From assembly GCA_910586965.1 (NCBI GenBank), contig CAJUMF010000069.1, positions 1 through 5,019 on the forward strand: a stretch of DNA of 5,019 nt. Direction: 5' to 3'. Position 1 is the first letter of the stretch. Every line of letters starts with the position of its first letter. This DNA is from an uncultured Dorea sp. GTDB lineage: Bacteria > Bacillota > Clostridia > Lachnospirales > Lachnospiraceae. Below the pieces are notes generated by a model. It made no database searches and had not been told where the DNA came from. It was given only the letters and a program-made list of their open reading frames with translations. Below are positions 4,970 through 5,019 of this stretch, piece after piece. A program made the position numbers and the translations under genes.

Positions 4970-5019
4970 TCAAACTTCGCACATAGATTTTAGCTATGCA
5001 CCTTGAAAATTCAATATCT
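4970..5019. other. A+T-rich right edge of unknown nature
   Basis: Beyond the stop that ends the desulfurase frame, the sequence holds a short inverted repeat CATAG/CTATG around 4982-4998 and the near-palindrome TTGAAAATTCAA. No desulfurase similarity is visible in the same frame. In another minus-strand frame the stretch reads ...AKIYVRSL and is open to the edge, so it may be frameshifted desulfurase or the start of unrelated sequence. Confidence 0.3.

Noticed and set aside
4970..5019. Possible CRISPR leader or array start at the right edge
   Set aside because: There is only one copy of each short repeat and no repeat-spacer periodicity within the available sequence.

Overview
The window looks like a chromosomal segment from a low-to-mid GC Firmicute, most likely a clostridial gut-type bacterium (Lachnospiraceae-like). 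The grounds are strong GGAGG/GGGGAG ribosome binding sites, classical TTGAAA/TATAAT promoters, tRNA genes without an encoded CCA tail, and a multi-domain cyclic-di-GMP response regulator typical of that group. The assignment is inference; no rRNA or species marker is present. Every gene recognised is on the minus strand, so transcription runs from right to left.

Left part (1-2530), apparently core chromosome. A tRNA-Glu(TTC)/tRNA-Thr(TGT) operon runs off the left edge, with a candidate promoter and a near-perfect 14-bp palindrome over its probable transcription start. Next is one large gene (292-2379) encoding a 695-residue protein of order REC - HD-GYP - PAS-like - GGDEF. It could both break down and make cyclic di-GMP. 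It has a textbook promoter (TTGAAA-17-TATAAT) and a leader of about 108 nt. This part is about balanced in GC.

Junction (2571-2696). A tRNA-Asn(GTT) gene is intact from the D-loop to its 3' end and is followed by a strong terminator. Its 5' part is aberrant: an acceptor strand that can still pair, then about 7 extra bases where the D-stem should be. It could be a damaged tRNA, a divergent tRNA, or the 3' fragment left at the end of an integrated element.

Right part (2697-5019), accessory in character and clearly more A+T rich. It holds a 356-base stretch with no convincing gene, a 504-residue AlbA_2/Schlafen-type regulator with a GHKL-like ATPase region and a C-terminal winged helix, and the C-terminal third of a cysteine desulfurase ending in a UUCG-loop terminator. 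A perfect 20-bp inverted repeat lies inside the regulator gene, exactly in the basic linker before its winged helix. The desulfurase remnant is interrupted by an in-frame stop near the right edge. Together with the odd tRNA-Asn, this suggests that 2697 onward belongs to a decaying or partly deleted integrated island whose other end lies beyond the window. No complete new system is visible; the most distinctive signals are the tRNA-Asn junction and the linker palindrome.
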